NCBI GenBank assembly: GCA_964385465.1
Contig: CAYLPJ010000005.1
Coordinates: forward strand, 80,741 to 144,740
From: CAYLPJ01 sp964385465
Lineage (GTDB): Bacteria; Planctomycetota; Phycisphaerae; SM23-33
Reading direction: 5' to 3'
Length of the DNA: 64,000 bases
Made by a program: the position numbers and the translations under genes. A model generated the notes under the pieces. The model saw only the letters and a program-made list of their open reading frames with translations. It had not been told where the DNA came from and made no database searches. Below, in pieces: positions 1 to 8,236 of the stretch; position 1 is the stretch's first letter, and every line of letters begins with the position of its first letter.

Positions 1-56
1 GGTTCGCGAACTGCATCGTGGGCGGCGGCCAGCCCGAGGCCCCCCTGGGCCCCGAC

Positions 57-2345
57 TCATCGCCGGCGGCGGAGGAGGAAGGCGCGGGTGGCGGGGGCGG
101 GGAGGGTGATCTCGAAGCGGTCGGCGGTGGCGACCGGCTTGCCCGTGGCCGCGTCGATGATCGTGCGGACGGCGGGCAGGCGGATCGTGCGGGGCCCCGG
201 GCGGACGGTGTGGACGGTCAGGACCGTCCCGCCGGCGCCGACGGCATCGCCGAGGGCGGACCATTGGCAGCAGCCGCCGTAGACGGCCAGGCTCCGCAGG
301 ACCGCCGCGGGGATGGGCACGGCCAGGGAGAACACCGCGGCGGCGTCGCCGGCGCCGCGCGGGCCGGGCCGGCCGTTGCCGGCGGCGCCGCGCCCGAACT
401 CCCGCAGGACCAGCCCCGCGCGGTTGCACTGCCACCACGCGGATGCCTTTCCCAGCTCGACGGCCTCGGCGAGGTCGCCGGCGGGCTGGAGCAGCGGGCC
501 GTAGACGTAGCTGTCCCCGTAGGCCACCGGCCCGGGGAGCCCGGCGAGGGCGGGGTGGCTTCCGCCGTAGGCCAGCACGCGGCGGGCGGTCTCCTTCCGG
601 ACCAGCTCCAGCGGGAAGCCCAGCAGCTCGCTCGCCGGCTGGGCGGACAGGTTCCGCCCGTCGGAGATCCCCGTTCCGGGCCCGAAGATCGCCACGCTGC
701 CGTCGCGGAGGAGCTTGCGTCGGATGAGCTCGATCCGCTCGTTGTCGAGGCGGAAGAGGTTGGGCAGCAGGTAGCAGCGGAAGCGGGGGAAGTCGTCGCG
801 GGCGACATCGCTGAGCAGGTACACGCGGTAGGGCAGGCCGGTCAGGGCCAGGTGATCGGTCCGCTGGCGGAGGACGGCGAGCTGCTGGTAGCCGGCGGTG
901 AAGTCCTCCTCCAGCGGGCCGGTGTCGTCGAGGATCATGGCGATGGCGTGTTCGGTGTGCTCGTGGGGGGCCGTCAGCAGCCGCCGGCGTAGGGGGACGT
1001 TCTCGGCCACGGCGCGGAGTACGTTCGGATCGTCGAAGTACCCCTGCCCGACGTTCATCCAGTAGGGGATGTGCCCGCGTGTCGCGGCGAGGGCGGCGTT
1101 GCGGGCGAGCCCGGCGCGGCATTCGGCGAGGGTCCGCCAGGCGCCCTGCGTGCGGCGTTCCCACGTCGCCCAGCTCCGGGCGTCGTCCTCGACGAAGATC
1201 GTCTTGCCCCGCAGCACCAGGCTGTCGCCGATGCCCTCCGGCTCCCAGCCGAAGCCCACCGACCGCGCCGTGTAGTCCGCCGGCGTGACCAGGAAGTCCA
1301 GCTCCGGCATGTCCAGCATCGCGCCGACGTCGATCGACCCGCTGGCGGCCAGGATGTTGCGGTAGTCCATTCCCTCCCCGGCCGCCTCGAAGGCGTCCCG
1401 GATCAGCCAGCCGAGCATCGGCTGCTTCAACGCGTCCGTGCCCACTGCCGTCGGCCGGGTGGCCGCGTCGTGCACGGCCGCCAGCTCCGTCCGCCGCTGG
1501 TGCCACAGCATCCGGCGGACGGTGCGGAAGTAATCGCGGTAGCGTGCGGTCTGGTTGGGGTCGGGCCAGTGCATCCACGTGCGGCGGTCGGCCTGCCACT
1601 GGCTGTCTGTCGGGGGGCGGGCGTCGGCGAGGGTGGCATTCGGGTCGCCCCACGCGGCGGCGAGGGCGTCGTCGTTGGCGTAGGTCTCTCGCAGGAGGGC
1701 CCGGAACTCCCGCGCCATCGCCGGGGACTGATCGAACAGCGCATGCTGGATCGCCAGGTCCGTCGTGCCCTCGTCCTGCCCGAAGGCCATGTACCCCACC
1801 ACGCGGTCGCCCCACGGGCGGGACTCGACGTAGCCGACGACCCGCCGGGCGAGCTTCGCCCTCGCGGCCGCGGCCTTGCGGGAAGCGTAGGACGCCGAGC
1901 GGAGGCGGACGTTCTCGCCGGCCTGGGCGTGATCGGGGTTGGCGTCGGTCCAGCCCTTGGGCGCGGGGGCCGACCAGCGGACCATGAACCGCGCATCGGG
2001 GCGGACGGCGAGGATCTCGGCGGCCTGTCGGTCGAGCGTGAGGTCGTCGCGGCGGTCGGTTTCATCGCCCCACTCGCCGGGCCCGCGCCAGAAGTAGTTG
2101 GTGCGGAAGTCGCCCCGGTACCCGCCGCGGACGATCAGCACGAAGCACTCGACACCGGCGGCGGCCATCTGCCGGTTGCGGCGGTTGAGGCCCGCGGGGT
2201 AGGTCTCGCTGTAGATGGCGGTCATCCGCCGTCCGTCGGGCGCCACCAGGCTCGGGCGCCCGTCGATGACGCGAAGGGTCGAGGGCGGCTGCGCGGCGGC
2301 GGTCGCGGCGAGCAGGGTCAGGGCGGTGGCGGCCGGCGTGGTCAT
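57..2345 (-). CDS. GH42-like beta-galactosidase with trimerization-like domain
   Basis: Protein of 762 aa, last gene of the ABC sugar-importer operon; its ATG overlaps the stop of the upstream permease (ATGA). A short hydrophobic N-terminus (about residues 4-18) suggests export but lacks basic residues. The N-terminal half reads as a clan GH-A TIM barrel: GQDEG with candidate acid/base Glu192, then a GH42-type stretch around residues 205-240 with AAWGDPNA. The C-terminal half contains LLPNLFRLDNERIELIRR and a Rossmann-like region resembling the GH42 trimerization domain. Expected role is hydrolysis of galactoside-type oligosaccharides brought in, or presented, by the adjacent importer. The family is inferred from motif layout; substrate is unknown. 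The catalytic Asn-Glu pair of typical GH42 is Asp-Glu here, so activity is not certain. Confidence 0.7.
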   Translation of the reverse strand: MTTPAATALTLLAATAAAQPPSTLRVIDGRPSLVAPDGRRMTAIYSETYPAGLNRRNRQMAAAGVECFVLIVRGGYRGDFRTNYFWRGPGEWGDETDRRDDLTLDRQAAEILAVRPDARFMVRWSAPAPKGWTDANPDHAQAGENVRLRSASYASRKAAAARAKLARRVVGYVESRPWGDRVVGYMAFGQDEGTTDLAIQHALFDQSPAMAREFRALLRETYANDDALAAAWGDPNATLADARPPTDSQWQADRRTWMHWPDPNQTARYRDYFRTVRRMLWHQRRTELAAVHDAATRPTAVGTDALKQPMLGWLIRDAFEAAGEGMDYRNILAASGSIDVGAMLDMPELDFLVTPADYTARSVGFGWEPEGIGDSLVLRGKTIFVEDDARSWATWERRTQGAWRTLAECRAGLARNAALAATRGHIPYWMNVGQGYFDDPNVLRAVAENVPLRRRLLTAPHEHTEHAIAMILDDTGPLEEDFTAGYQQLAVLRQRTDHLALTGLPYRVYLLSDVARDDFPRFRCYLLPNLFRLDNERIELIRRKLLRDGSVAIFGPGTGISDGRNLSAQPASELLGFPLELVRKETARRVLAYGGSHPALAGLPGPVAYGDSYVYGPLLQPAGDLAEAVELGKASAWWQCNRAGLVLREFGRGAAGNGRPGPRGAGDAAAVFSLAVPIPAAVLRSLAVYGGCCQWSALGDAVGAGGTVLTVHTVRPGPRTIRLPAVRTIIDAATGKPVATADRFEITLPAPATRAFLLRRRR

Positions 2346-3661
2346 CCCTTGATCCCCGTCATCGCCACCGAGCGGATGAACGTCTTCATGGCGAAGAAGA
2401 ACAGGACGATCAGCGGGAGGCTGAAGACGGTGGACGCCGCCATCAGCAGGTGCCACGGCGTGCCCCCGTGCTCGCTGGCGAAGGCCTGGAGGGACAGCGA
2501 CAGCGTGAACTGCTCGGGTCGGCTGAGGTAGATCAGCGGGCCGAGGAAGTCCTTCCAGGTGTTGAGGAACATGAACAGGGCGATGATCGCGATCACCGGG
2601 CGGGCCAGCGGGACGACCACGTTCCAGAGGATCTCCAGTTCGGTGCAGCCGTCGATGCGGGCGGCGTCCAGCAGGTCCTTGGGCAGGCCCAGGAAGAACT
2701 GCCGCAGCAGGAAGATGAAGAACGCGTTGCCGAACCACGTCGTCACCCACAGCGGCTTGAACGTGCCCACCCAGCCCAGCCAGCGGTACAGCAGGTACAC
2801 CGGCACCATGGTGACGACGAAGGGCACCATGATCGTCGCCAGCGTCAGCGCGAACAGGCCCTTGCGCCCCGGGAACTCCAGGAACGCGAACCCGTAGGCC
2901 ACCACCACCGACGAGACCACCGTCCCGCAGACCGTCATCGTGCACAGGAACAGCGTGTTGGCGAGGCTGCGGCCGAAGTTCACGCGCTCCAGCGCCACCG
3001 GGTAGTTCCGCGGGATGAACTTCGGCCCGGTGAGCAGCTCGCCCCGGCGGACGATCCCCCACCGCCGCCCGACCTTCACGAACGGCGAGCTGACGCCCTT
3101 GGTGTCGGTGTCCTCGGGCAGCCACTCGCGGACGACGACGAGCTCGGCCCCGCCCGGCGGGGGCGCGACTTCGCGGACAAGCTCGGCCGGGACCACCCGC
3201 CCGGACCGCAGCGCCAGCGTGCCGGCCTCCGGATCGAACCGGTTGCCCTCGTCGGCGAGCACGCGGTGGGCGGGCGTGACCGTCGCGTTCATCTGCTCCA
3301 GCTCGTTCTCGGTGAACGAGGCGCTGCCCTCCCACACGTCCGGGCCGAAGGGAAGGGTCAGCTCGCCGGCGGAGAATTCCTCGCCGGGGCGGACGACGTA
3401 CAGCCTCTGCCCGGCCGACAGCGCCAGCGGGCGCTCGATGGTCACCGGCACCTCGTTGCCGTCGAGCATCGCCCAGTGCCCCTCGGCGACGAACGCGGTG
3501 GCGAAGTCCTCGGGGCGCTGGAGCGTCTGGTCCAGCGGCTTGAGGCTGGTGGCGATCATCCACACCAGCGGCAGCAGGAAGAACAGCCCGCCGCCGATCA
3601 GCACCAGGTGGATCACCGTCCTCAGGTGCCACGGCGGCCGCTTTTCGGTCGTCGATCGCAA
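2342..3661 (-). CDS. Sugar ABC transporter permease, MalG type, with large insert
   Basis: 439-aa inner-membrane permease of the carbohydrate ABC family (CUT1). Membrane segments are visible near residues 17-38, 232-258, 268-292, 305-325, 352-370 and 405-428, and the ATPase-docking EAA loop is LLDAARIDGCTELEILWNVV (330-349). The frame opens at TTG; no ATG lies nearby and a GTG at codon 16 would remove part of the first segment, so TTG is chosen. Only 23 bp separate it from the upstream permease, and it overlaps the downstream glycosidase by ATGA. Odd feature: about 160 residues (roughly 50-213), hydrophilic and beta-rich, are inserted between membrane segments 1 and 2, where MalG-type proteins usually have only a few dozen residues. 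Confidence 0.88.
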   Translation of the reverse strand: MRSTTEKRPPWHLRTVIHLVLIGGGLFFLLPLVWMIATSLKPLDQTLQRPEDFATAFVAEGHWAMLDGNEVPVTIERPLALSAGQRLYVVRPGEEFSAGELTLPFGPDVWEGSASFTENELEQMNATVTPAHRVLADEGNRFDPEAGTLALRSGRVVPAELVREVAPPPGGAELVVVREWLPEDTDTKGVSSPFVKVGRRWGIVRRGELLTGPKFIPRNYPVALERVNFGRSLANTLFLCTMTVCGTVVSSVVVAYGFAFLEFPGRKGLFALTLATIMVPFVVTMVPVYLLYRWLGWVGTFKPLWVTTWFGNAFFIFLLRQFFLGLPKDLLDAARIDGCTELEILWNVVVPLARPVIAIIALFMFLNTWKDFLGPLIYLSRPEQFTLSLSLQAFASEHGGTPWHLLMAASTVFSLPLIVLFFFAMKTFIRSVAMTGIKG

Positions 3662-3684
3662 CGGTTTTGCTCGCGCGGGCGCGG

Positions 3685-4863
3685 TCAGCGCCCCTCGTAA
3701 TGGACGTAGCTTCGAGAGATCCGGAACGCCAGCAGCGTCAGGACCACGATGATCAGGAACAGCACGGCCGCGACGGCGGAGGCGTAGCCGAGGCGGTGGT
3801 ACTGGAACGCCTGGTCGTAGACGAACATGGCCACGAAGCGGGTCTTATCCTCCGGCCCGCCCTGGGTCATGATGTAGGGTTCGGCGAAGACCTGGAACGC
3901 GCCGATGATCGCCATGACCACGTTGAAGAGGATCACCGGGGAGATCATCGGGATGGTGACGTTGACGGTCTTGCGCCACCAGCCCGCGCCGTCGATCTCG
4001 GCGGCCTCGTAGAGCTCGACGGGCACGTCCTGGAGCTTGGCGAGGTAGATGACGGCCATCTGCCCCACGCCCCAGAGGCTCATGATGATCAGCGCCCACA
4101 GCGCCCAGGGCGGGGCGAAGGGGACGGACTCGGGGAACGGGTCGCCGTCGGTCAGCCAGCCCGGGGCGTGGAGCTTCTGCATGTCGTTGGGGGCGAAGTA
4201 GTAGAGCACGGCGGCCAGGGCCGCCGACGCGGCGAGGAAGATCGCCACCCCCGCCACGGCGGCGAGCACGCGGCGGAGCCTGGACTCCCGCGGCCAGAGG
4301 CGCTTCGACAACGGCCCCCAGACGACCGCCCCCATCGCCGGCGCCAGCAGCAGCGCCGCGGCCGAGAGGCGCACCCCGGCGGCGCCGCGCTTCAGCGCCC
4401 GGATGTCGAAGAACAGCCCCGTCCACGCGTCGCCGGCGGCGAAGAGGTACCGCAGCACGAGGTTGAGCAGCCCGGCCTCGGGGTTGAAGATCCACAGCCA
4501 CAGCACGGCGACGACGACGGTGGGCACGAGGTGGGGCAGGTAGAAGACGACGCGGTAGATCGTCTGGCCCCGGACGCGTGCGTTGAGCAGCAGCGCGAGC
4601 GTCAGCGCCAGCAGGACGCCGAGGGGTATGGCGACGGCGGCGTAGAGCGTGGTGACGCCGAGGGTGCGGTGGAAGACGGGGTCGCCGAGCAGTTCGAGGT
4701 AGTTGTCGGCGCCGAGGAAGACGGGCCCGCGCATGGGCGGGAAGTCGCAGAAGCTGAAGTACGCCGCGGCGAGGAACGGGAAGGTGATGAAGAACGCCAG
4801 CCCGCACAGCCAGGGCAGCACGAAGGCGTAGCCGGTCAGGGCTTTTCGCCATCGCCCGGTCAT
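3685..4863 (-). CDS. Sugar ABC transporter permease, MalF type
   Basis: 392-aa inner-membrane permease, partner of the MalG-type protein downstream. The N-terminal segment (10-36) and the motifs QTIYRVVFYLPHLVPTVVVA (100-119) and YEAAEIDGAGWWRKTVNVTI (285-304, the EAA loop) are characteristic of CUT1 permeases. Its ATG overlaps the stop of the solute-binding protein gene (ATGA), implying translational coupling. Between GLLNLV (131-136) and SLWGVGQMAVI (262-272) there are about 110 additional residues with two extra hydrophobic stretches (about 165-185 and 200-222), so the membrane topology may differ from the standard six-segment fold. No ATP-binding subunit is encoded in the operon; a shared ATPase elsewhere is assumed. 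Confidence 0.9.
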   Translation of the reverse strand: MTGRWRKALTGYAFVLPWLCGLAFFITFPFLAAAYFSFCDFPPMRGPVFLGADNYLELLGDPVFHRTLGVTTLYAAVAIPLGVLLALTLALLLNARVRGQTIYRVVFYLPHLVPTVVVAVLWLWIFNPEAGLLNLVLRYLFAAGDAWTGLFFDIRALKRGAAGVRLSAAALLLAPAMGAVVWGPLSKRLWPRESRLRRVLAAVAGVAIFLAASAALAAVLYYFAPNDMQKLHAPGWLTDGDPFPESVPFAPPWALWALIIMSLWGVGQMAVIYLAKLQDVPVELYEAAEIDGAGWWRKTVNVTIPMISPVILFNVVMAIIGAFQVFAEPYIMTQGGPEDKTRFVAMFVYDQAFQYHRLGYASAVAAVLFLIIVVLTLLAFRISRSYVHYEGR

Positions 4864-6323
4864 CTGGCGCCCCTTTCGCGGCGGAGGCGGGTCCGCTCGG
4901 CGTGCTGGGCGAGGCGGCGGTCGAGGCGGCGCTGGGCCTCGGCGAGCGTGCGGACGACCTCGCCGCGGCAGAGCTGGAGCATCTTCGCCGCGCGGGCCTC
5001 GCCGGCCAGGCCCTCCAGCGGACCGTCGGGCACCGGCCAGTGCCAGATGTGATCGAACGCCCGGCGGTACTCGCTGTTGACCTCCCGCCAGATCGGCGTC
5101 CGCGGCAGGATGAACGAGTGCGGGCTCCGCGCCAGCCCGGCGAAGACCTCCAAGAACCGGTTGGGGTGGGCCTGGCGGAACGTGCGGGCCTCCGCCGGGG
5201 GCAGGCGGATCGGCAGGTGCTTGCCGTGCAGCCGGCAGACGATCGGCAGGCCCTCGGTCTGCACCCACCGCACGAACGCCCACGCCGCCTCGGGGTGCTT
5301 GCAGCCGCGGGGGATGGCGATGATGTCCTCGTTCATCAGGCTCCGCGGGCCCGCCACGCCCTCGATGCACGGGAACGGCGCCACGCCGTACTTCAGGTGC
5401 GGGCGGTGGCGATCGATGAAGGCCGGGAAATACACCCCCTGGAGCACCATCGAGACCTTCCCGTCGATGAACGCGTTCTGCGGCGAGTCGTAGTTGCCGA
5501 AGCCCTGCTGGAACCGCGTGAGGTTCCGCCGCCCGTAGCGGTTGGCGTAGCTCTTGATCCACGTCAGCGCGGCGATCACCTCCGGGCTGTCCAGCGTCAG
5601 CTCGCCGGTGTTGGCGTCCCAGAGGCTGCCCCCGAAGTAATACGGCCAGGACGTCGGGAACCAGCCCGGCTCGATGGGCATGAAGCCCATCACGTCCGGC
5701 GTGCCGTCGGCATGGAACTCGCTGAGCACGTCGGCGTAGCGGTCCAGCTCGGCGATCGTTTGCGGCGGGCGGTTCGGGTCCAGCCCGGCCGCCCGCAGCT
5801 CGGACCGCTTGGCCCGGAAGTGATCCTTGTTGTAGAACAGGGCGATGGTCGCCGGCGTGGTGGGCAGGGCGAAGGTCCTCCCGCCGTAGCGGCAGAGGCG
5901 GAGGTAGTTGGGGATGTAGTGGTCGTCGGCCAGGCCCGCCTCGGCCATGAGGTCGTCCAGCGGCATCAGCGCGTCGGCCTCGGCGAAGGGCAGGACGTTC
6001 TCGCTCCACAGGCCGATGATGTCCGGCGGGCTGCCGCCGATGATCGCCAGCATGGCCTTGCGGTCCACCTCGCTGGTGCGGACGTAGTGGCAGAAGATGC
6101 GGTCCTGGGCGGCGTTGAAGGCGTCGACCATCTTCTGGCACGCCTCGGCCTCGAAGCTGCCCCACTTCTCCCAGTAGGTGATGTGCACCCGCCGGTCCCA
6201 CGTCTCGCCGAAGGCGGCGTGCTCGGCGGGGTCGTAGTCCGCCGCGTCGGGGCGCGGCTCGAACCACGCGACCGCCACCACCGCCGCGACCACCAGCACC
6301 ACCATGCCATGCACCGCCCGCAT
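4860..6323 (-). CDS. Extracellular sugar-binding protein, family 1
   Basis: 487-aa periplasmic binding protein, first gene of the importer operon. A hydrophobic segment at residues 6-20 follows a single Arg and there is no lipobox, so it is either secreted or anchored by an uncleaved N-terminus. Family 1 features include ITYWEKWGSFEAEACQKMVD (48-67), AIIGGSPPDIIGLW (about 93-106), ALPTTPATIALFYNKD and MNEDIIAIPRGCKHPEAAWA, the last being the usual carbohydrate SBP signature. It should deliver an oligosaccharide to the two permeases. The ATG is preceded by a sigma-70-like promoter whose -10 ends 8 nt upstream, so the mRNA may be leaderless. Divergent from the sulfatase gene. Confidence 0.9.
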   Translation of the reverse strand: MRAVHGMVVLVVAAVVAVAWFEPRPDAADYDPAEHAAFGETWDRRVHITYWEKWGSFEAEACQKMVDAFNAAQDRIFCHYVRTSEVDRKAMLAIIGGSPPDIIGLWSENVLPFAEADALMPLDDLMAEAGLADDHYIPNYLRLCRYGGRTFALPTTPATIALFYNKDHFRAKRSELRAAGLDPNRPPQTIAELDRYADVLSEFHADGTPDVMGFMPIEPGWFPTSWPYYFGGSLWDANTGELTLDSPEVIAALTWIKSYANRYGRRNLTRFQQGFGNYDSPQNAFIDGKVSMVLQGVYFPAFIDRHRPHLKYGVAPFPCIEGVAGPRSLMNEDIIAIPRGCKHPEAAWAFVRWVQTEGLPIVCRLHGKHLPIRLPPAEARTFRQAHPNRFLEVFAGLARSPHSFILPRTPIWREVNSEYRRAFDHIWHWPVPDGPLEGLAGEARAAKMLQLCRGEVVRTLAEAQRRLDRRLAQHAERTRLRRERGAR

Positions 6324-6331
6324 GGCCCCGG

Positions 6332-6360
6332 ACCATATCCGCCGCGGAGGCCCGGATCAA
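6332..6360 (-). promoter_or_regulatory. Sigma-70-like promoter of the sugar ABC operon
   Basis: Read on the minus strand: TTGATC (6360-6355), a 17-bp spacer and TATGGT (6337-6332). The -10 ends 8 nt before the ATG at 6323, which leaves essentially no 5' leader. Confidence 0.6.
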
Positions 6361-6525
6361 GATCGTTGGCCCGTCTCCTCCGGCAGGGACGCACGGGGTG
6401 CAGGGGGGTCCGGGAGGAGCCCGGAAGAGAGGACGCCGCCGGCAGCCGCCGACGGGCGCCGACACGGCCGCCGCCTCGTGCCGGTCGGCGGTCCGGCGCC
6501 GGAGAGCCGGCAGCCGAAATCTCAG

Positions 6526-6584
6526 ATGCCGTATGGCATATATATCTTCTCCGCGTTGATCCGCGTTTCTCCGCGGCGGATACT
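6526..6584 (+). promoter_or_regulatory. Sulfatase promoter with upstream palindrome
   Basis: TTGATC (6556-6561), a 17-bp spacer and GATACT (6579-6584) form a plausible promoter, placing the start of transcription near 6591, just ahead of the AAGGAG ribosome site. Upstream lies the inverted repeat ATGCC-GTAT-GGCAT (6526-6539), which runs into an AT-rich ATATATAT tract; this could be an operator or a second -10. The -35 is the same hexamer as in the divergent SBP promoter. Confidence 0.5.
6549..6565 (+). repeat. Dispersed repeat, copy 1
   Basis: CTCCGCGTTGATCCGCG, upstream of the sulfatase; it contains that gene's -35 TTGATC. A 16/17 match recurs at 63880-63896. Confidence 0.4.
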
Positions 6585-6604
6585 CTGCGGACAAGGAGAA
6601 TGCC

Positions 6605-8014
6605 ATGAGCGACCCCCGCCCGAACTTCGTGTTCATCATGTCCGACGACCACGCCGCCCACGCGATGAGCTGCTACGGCAGCCGGATCAACGAGACGCCG
6701 CACCTCGACCGCATCGCCGACGGCGGGGTGCGGTTCGACAACTGCTTCTGCACCAACTCCATCTGCACGCCCAGCCGCGCGGTGATCCTGACGGGCACGT
6801 ACAACCACGTCAACGGCGTGACCACGCTGGCCTCGCGGATGGACAACCGCCTGACGACGTTCCCCAAGCTGCTGAAGGCGGCGGGGTACCAGACGGCGGT
6901 GATCGGCAAGTGGCACCTCGGCCAGGGGCCCGAGCACTGCCCGACGGGCTTCGACTACTGGAACGTCCTGCCCGGGCAGGGGCTCTACCACGACCCCGAG
7001 ATGATCGAGATGGGCGAGAAGAAGGTCTTTCCCGGCTACGTGACGGACCTGATCACGGACATGTCGATCGACTGGATCAAGGCCCGGGATCCGGAGCGGC
7101 CCTTCTGCCTGCTCTGCCACCACAAGGCCCCGCACCGCCACTGGGAGCCGGACGAGAAGCACGCCCGCATGTACGAGGGCGAGGACATCCCCGAGCCCGA
7201 GACGTTCTGGGACGACTACAGCGACCGCGCCAAGGCCGCCGAAGTCGCCAGGATGCGCGTCGACCGCGACATGCACCTCGCCGACCACAAGGTCCCCGTA
7301 CCCGACGGGCTCGACGAGACGGAGGTGAAACGCTGGAAATACCAGCGGTACATCAAGGACTACCTTCGCGTGATCGCCAGCATCGACGACAACGTCGGGC
7401 GCCTGCTCGATACGCTCGAAGCCGCCGGGCTCGCCGAGAACACCGTCGTCGTCTACACCTCCGACCAGGGCTTCTTCCTCGGCGACCACGGCTGGTACGA
7501 CAAGCGGTTCATGTACGAGGAATCCCTCCGCATGCCGCTGATCATGCGCTACCCCCGCGAGATCGCCGCAGGCACCACCTGCGAAGAAATGGTCCTCAAC
7601 CTCGACTTCCCCGTCACGTTCCTCGACTGGGCCGGCGTCCAGCCGACCGGGGACATGCAGGGCCGCAGCTTCCGACCCCTCCTGACCGGCCGGACGCCGA
7701 TGGACTGGCGCCAGAGCATGTACTACCGCTACTGGATGCACGGCTCGCACCACAACGTCTACGCCCACTACGGCCTGCGGACGCACCGGTACAAGCTGAT
7801 CTACTACTACGCCGACGGCTGCGGCCAGCCGGGCGTGGTCGAGGAGACCGACGAGCCCGAGTGGGAGCTGTTCGACCTCGACAAGGACCCCCGCGAGCTG
7901 CACAACGTCTACCACGACCCCGCCTACGCCAAGGTCGTCGGCGACCTGACCGAACAGCTCCACCGCCTCCAGGCCGAGGTCGGCGACGAGCGCTACGAGA
8001 AGGACGACACGTGA
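6605..8014 (+). CDS. Type I (formylglycine) sulfatase
   Basis: 469-aa sulfatase. PNFVFIMSDDHAAHAMSCYG (residues 6-25) supplies the metal-binding Asp pair, and CTPSR (Cys54-Arg58) is the C-x-P-S-R signature in which Cys becomes formylglycine; GKWHLG, HHKAPH and YTSDQGFFLGDHGWYDKR follow in the usual family order. It should hydrolyse sulfate esters, most likely on a sulfated glycan or its oligosaccharides. No signal peptide is evident, so action is probably cytoplasmic unless the start is wrong. The start is well supported: AAGGAG lies 5 nt upstream of the ATG. It diverges from the sugar importer, suggesting import and desulfation of one substrate. No formylglycine-generating enzyme or anSME maturase is in the window. 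Confidence 0.95.
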   Translation: MSDPRPNFVFIMSDDHAAHAMSCYGSRINETPHLDRIADGGVRFDNCFCTNSICTPSRAVILTGTYNHVNGVTTLASRMDNRLTTFPKLLKAAGYQTAVIGKWHLGQGPEHCPTGFDYWNVLPGQGLYHDPEMIEMGEKKVFPGYVTDLITDMSIDWIKARDPERPFCLLCHHKAPHRHWEPDEKHARMYEGEDIPEPETFWDDYSDRAKAAEVARMRVDRDMHLADHKVPVPDGLDETEVKRWKYQRYIKDYLRVIASIDDNVGRLLDTLEAAGLAENTVVVYTSDQGFFLGDHGWYDKRFMYEESLRMPLIMRYPREIAAGTTCEEMVLNLDFPVTFLDWAGVQPTGDMQGRSFRPLLTGRTPMDWRQSMYYRYWMHGSHHNVYAHYGLRTHRYKLIYYYADGCGQPGVVEETDEPEWELFDLDKDPRELHNVYHDPAYAKVVGDLTEQLHRLQAEVGDERYEKDDT

Positions 8015-8220
8015 GGCGCACGCTCGCTGTCGCCCGCCGTCGCCGCCCTGCTGACGGCCCCGCTGCTCTGCCCGGCGCGCCTCGGCCGGGACGTGCGGTT
8101 CGACCGCAACGTCTTCCGCGACATCGACCGCATCCAGGTCATCGCCCCCGATTCCGGGTCGGATTCGCTGTGGGCGCGCCGAAAGGGCATCCGCGGCGGC
8201 AGGGCATTCTCGTTCGGCAC
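8011..8220 (+). pseudogene. Possible remnant of a secreted-protein gene
   Basis: A GTG at 8011 overlaps the sulfatase stop (GTGA), the coupling style seen throughout this window, and opens with MRRT. After a one-base frame change the sequence reads as a convincing signal-peptide core (SLSPAVAALLTAPLLCPA) followed by RLGRDVRFDRNVFRDIDRIQ. The reading then runs into the 3' end of the antisense cytochrome gene. It may be the N-terminus of a lost downstream gene, broken by a frameshift and truncated. It could equally be chance in GC-rich DNA. Confidence 0.25.
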
Positions 8221-8236
8221 GGGAACGCGGACCGTG

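Noticed and set aside
1..16. An ATG on the minus strand at position 16 beginning MQFAN
   Set aside because: Only five codons are inside the window and no ribosome site precedes it; it cannot be told from chance.
18..992. Plus-strand 324-residue frame at the window start
   Set aside because: Antisense to the galactosidase gene, with random-looking composition.
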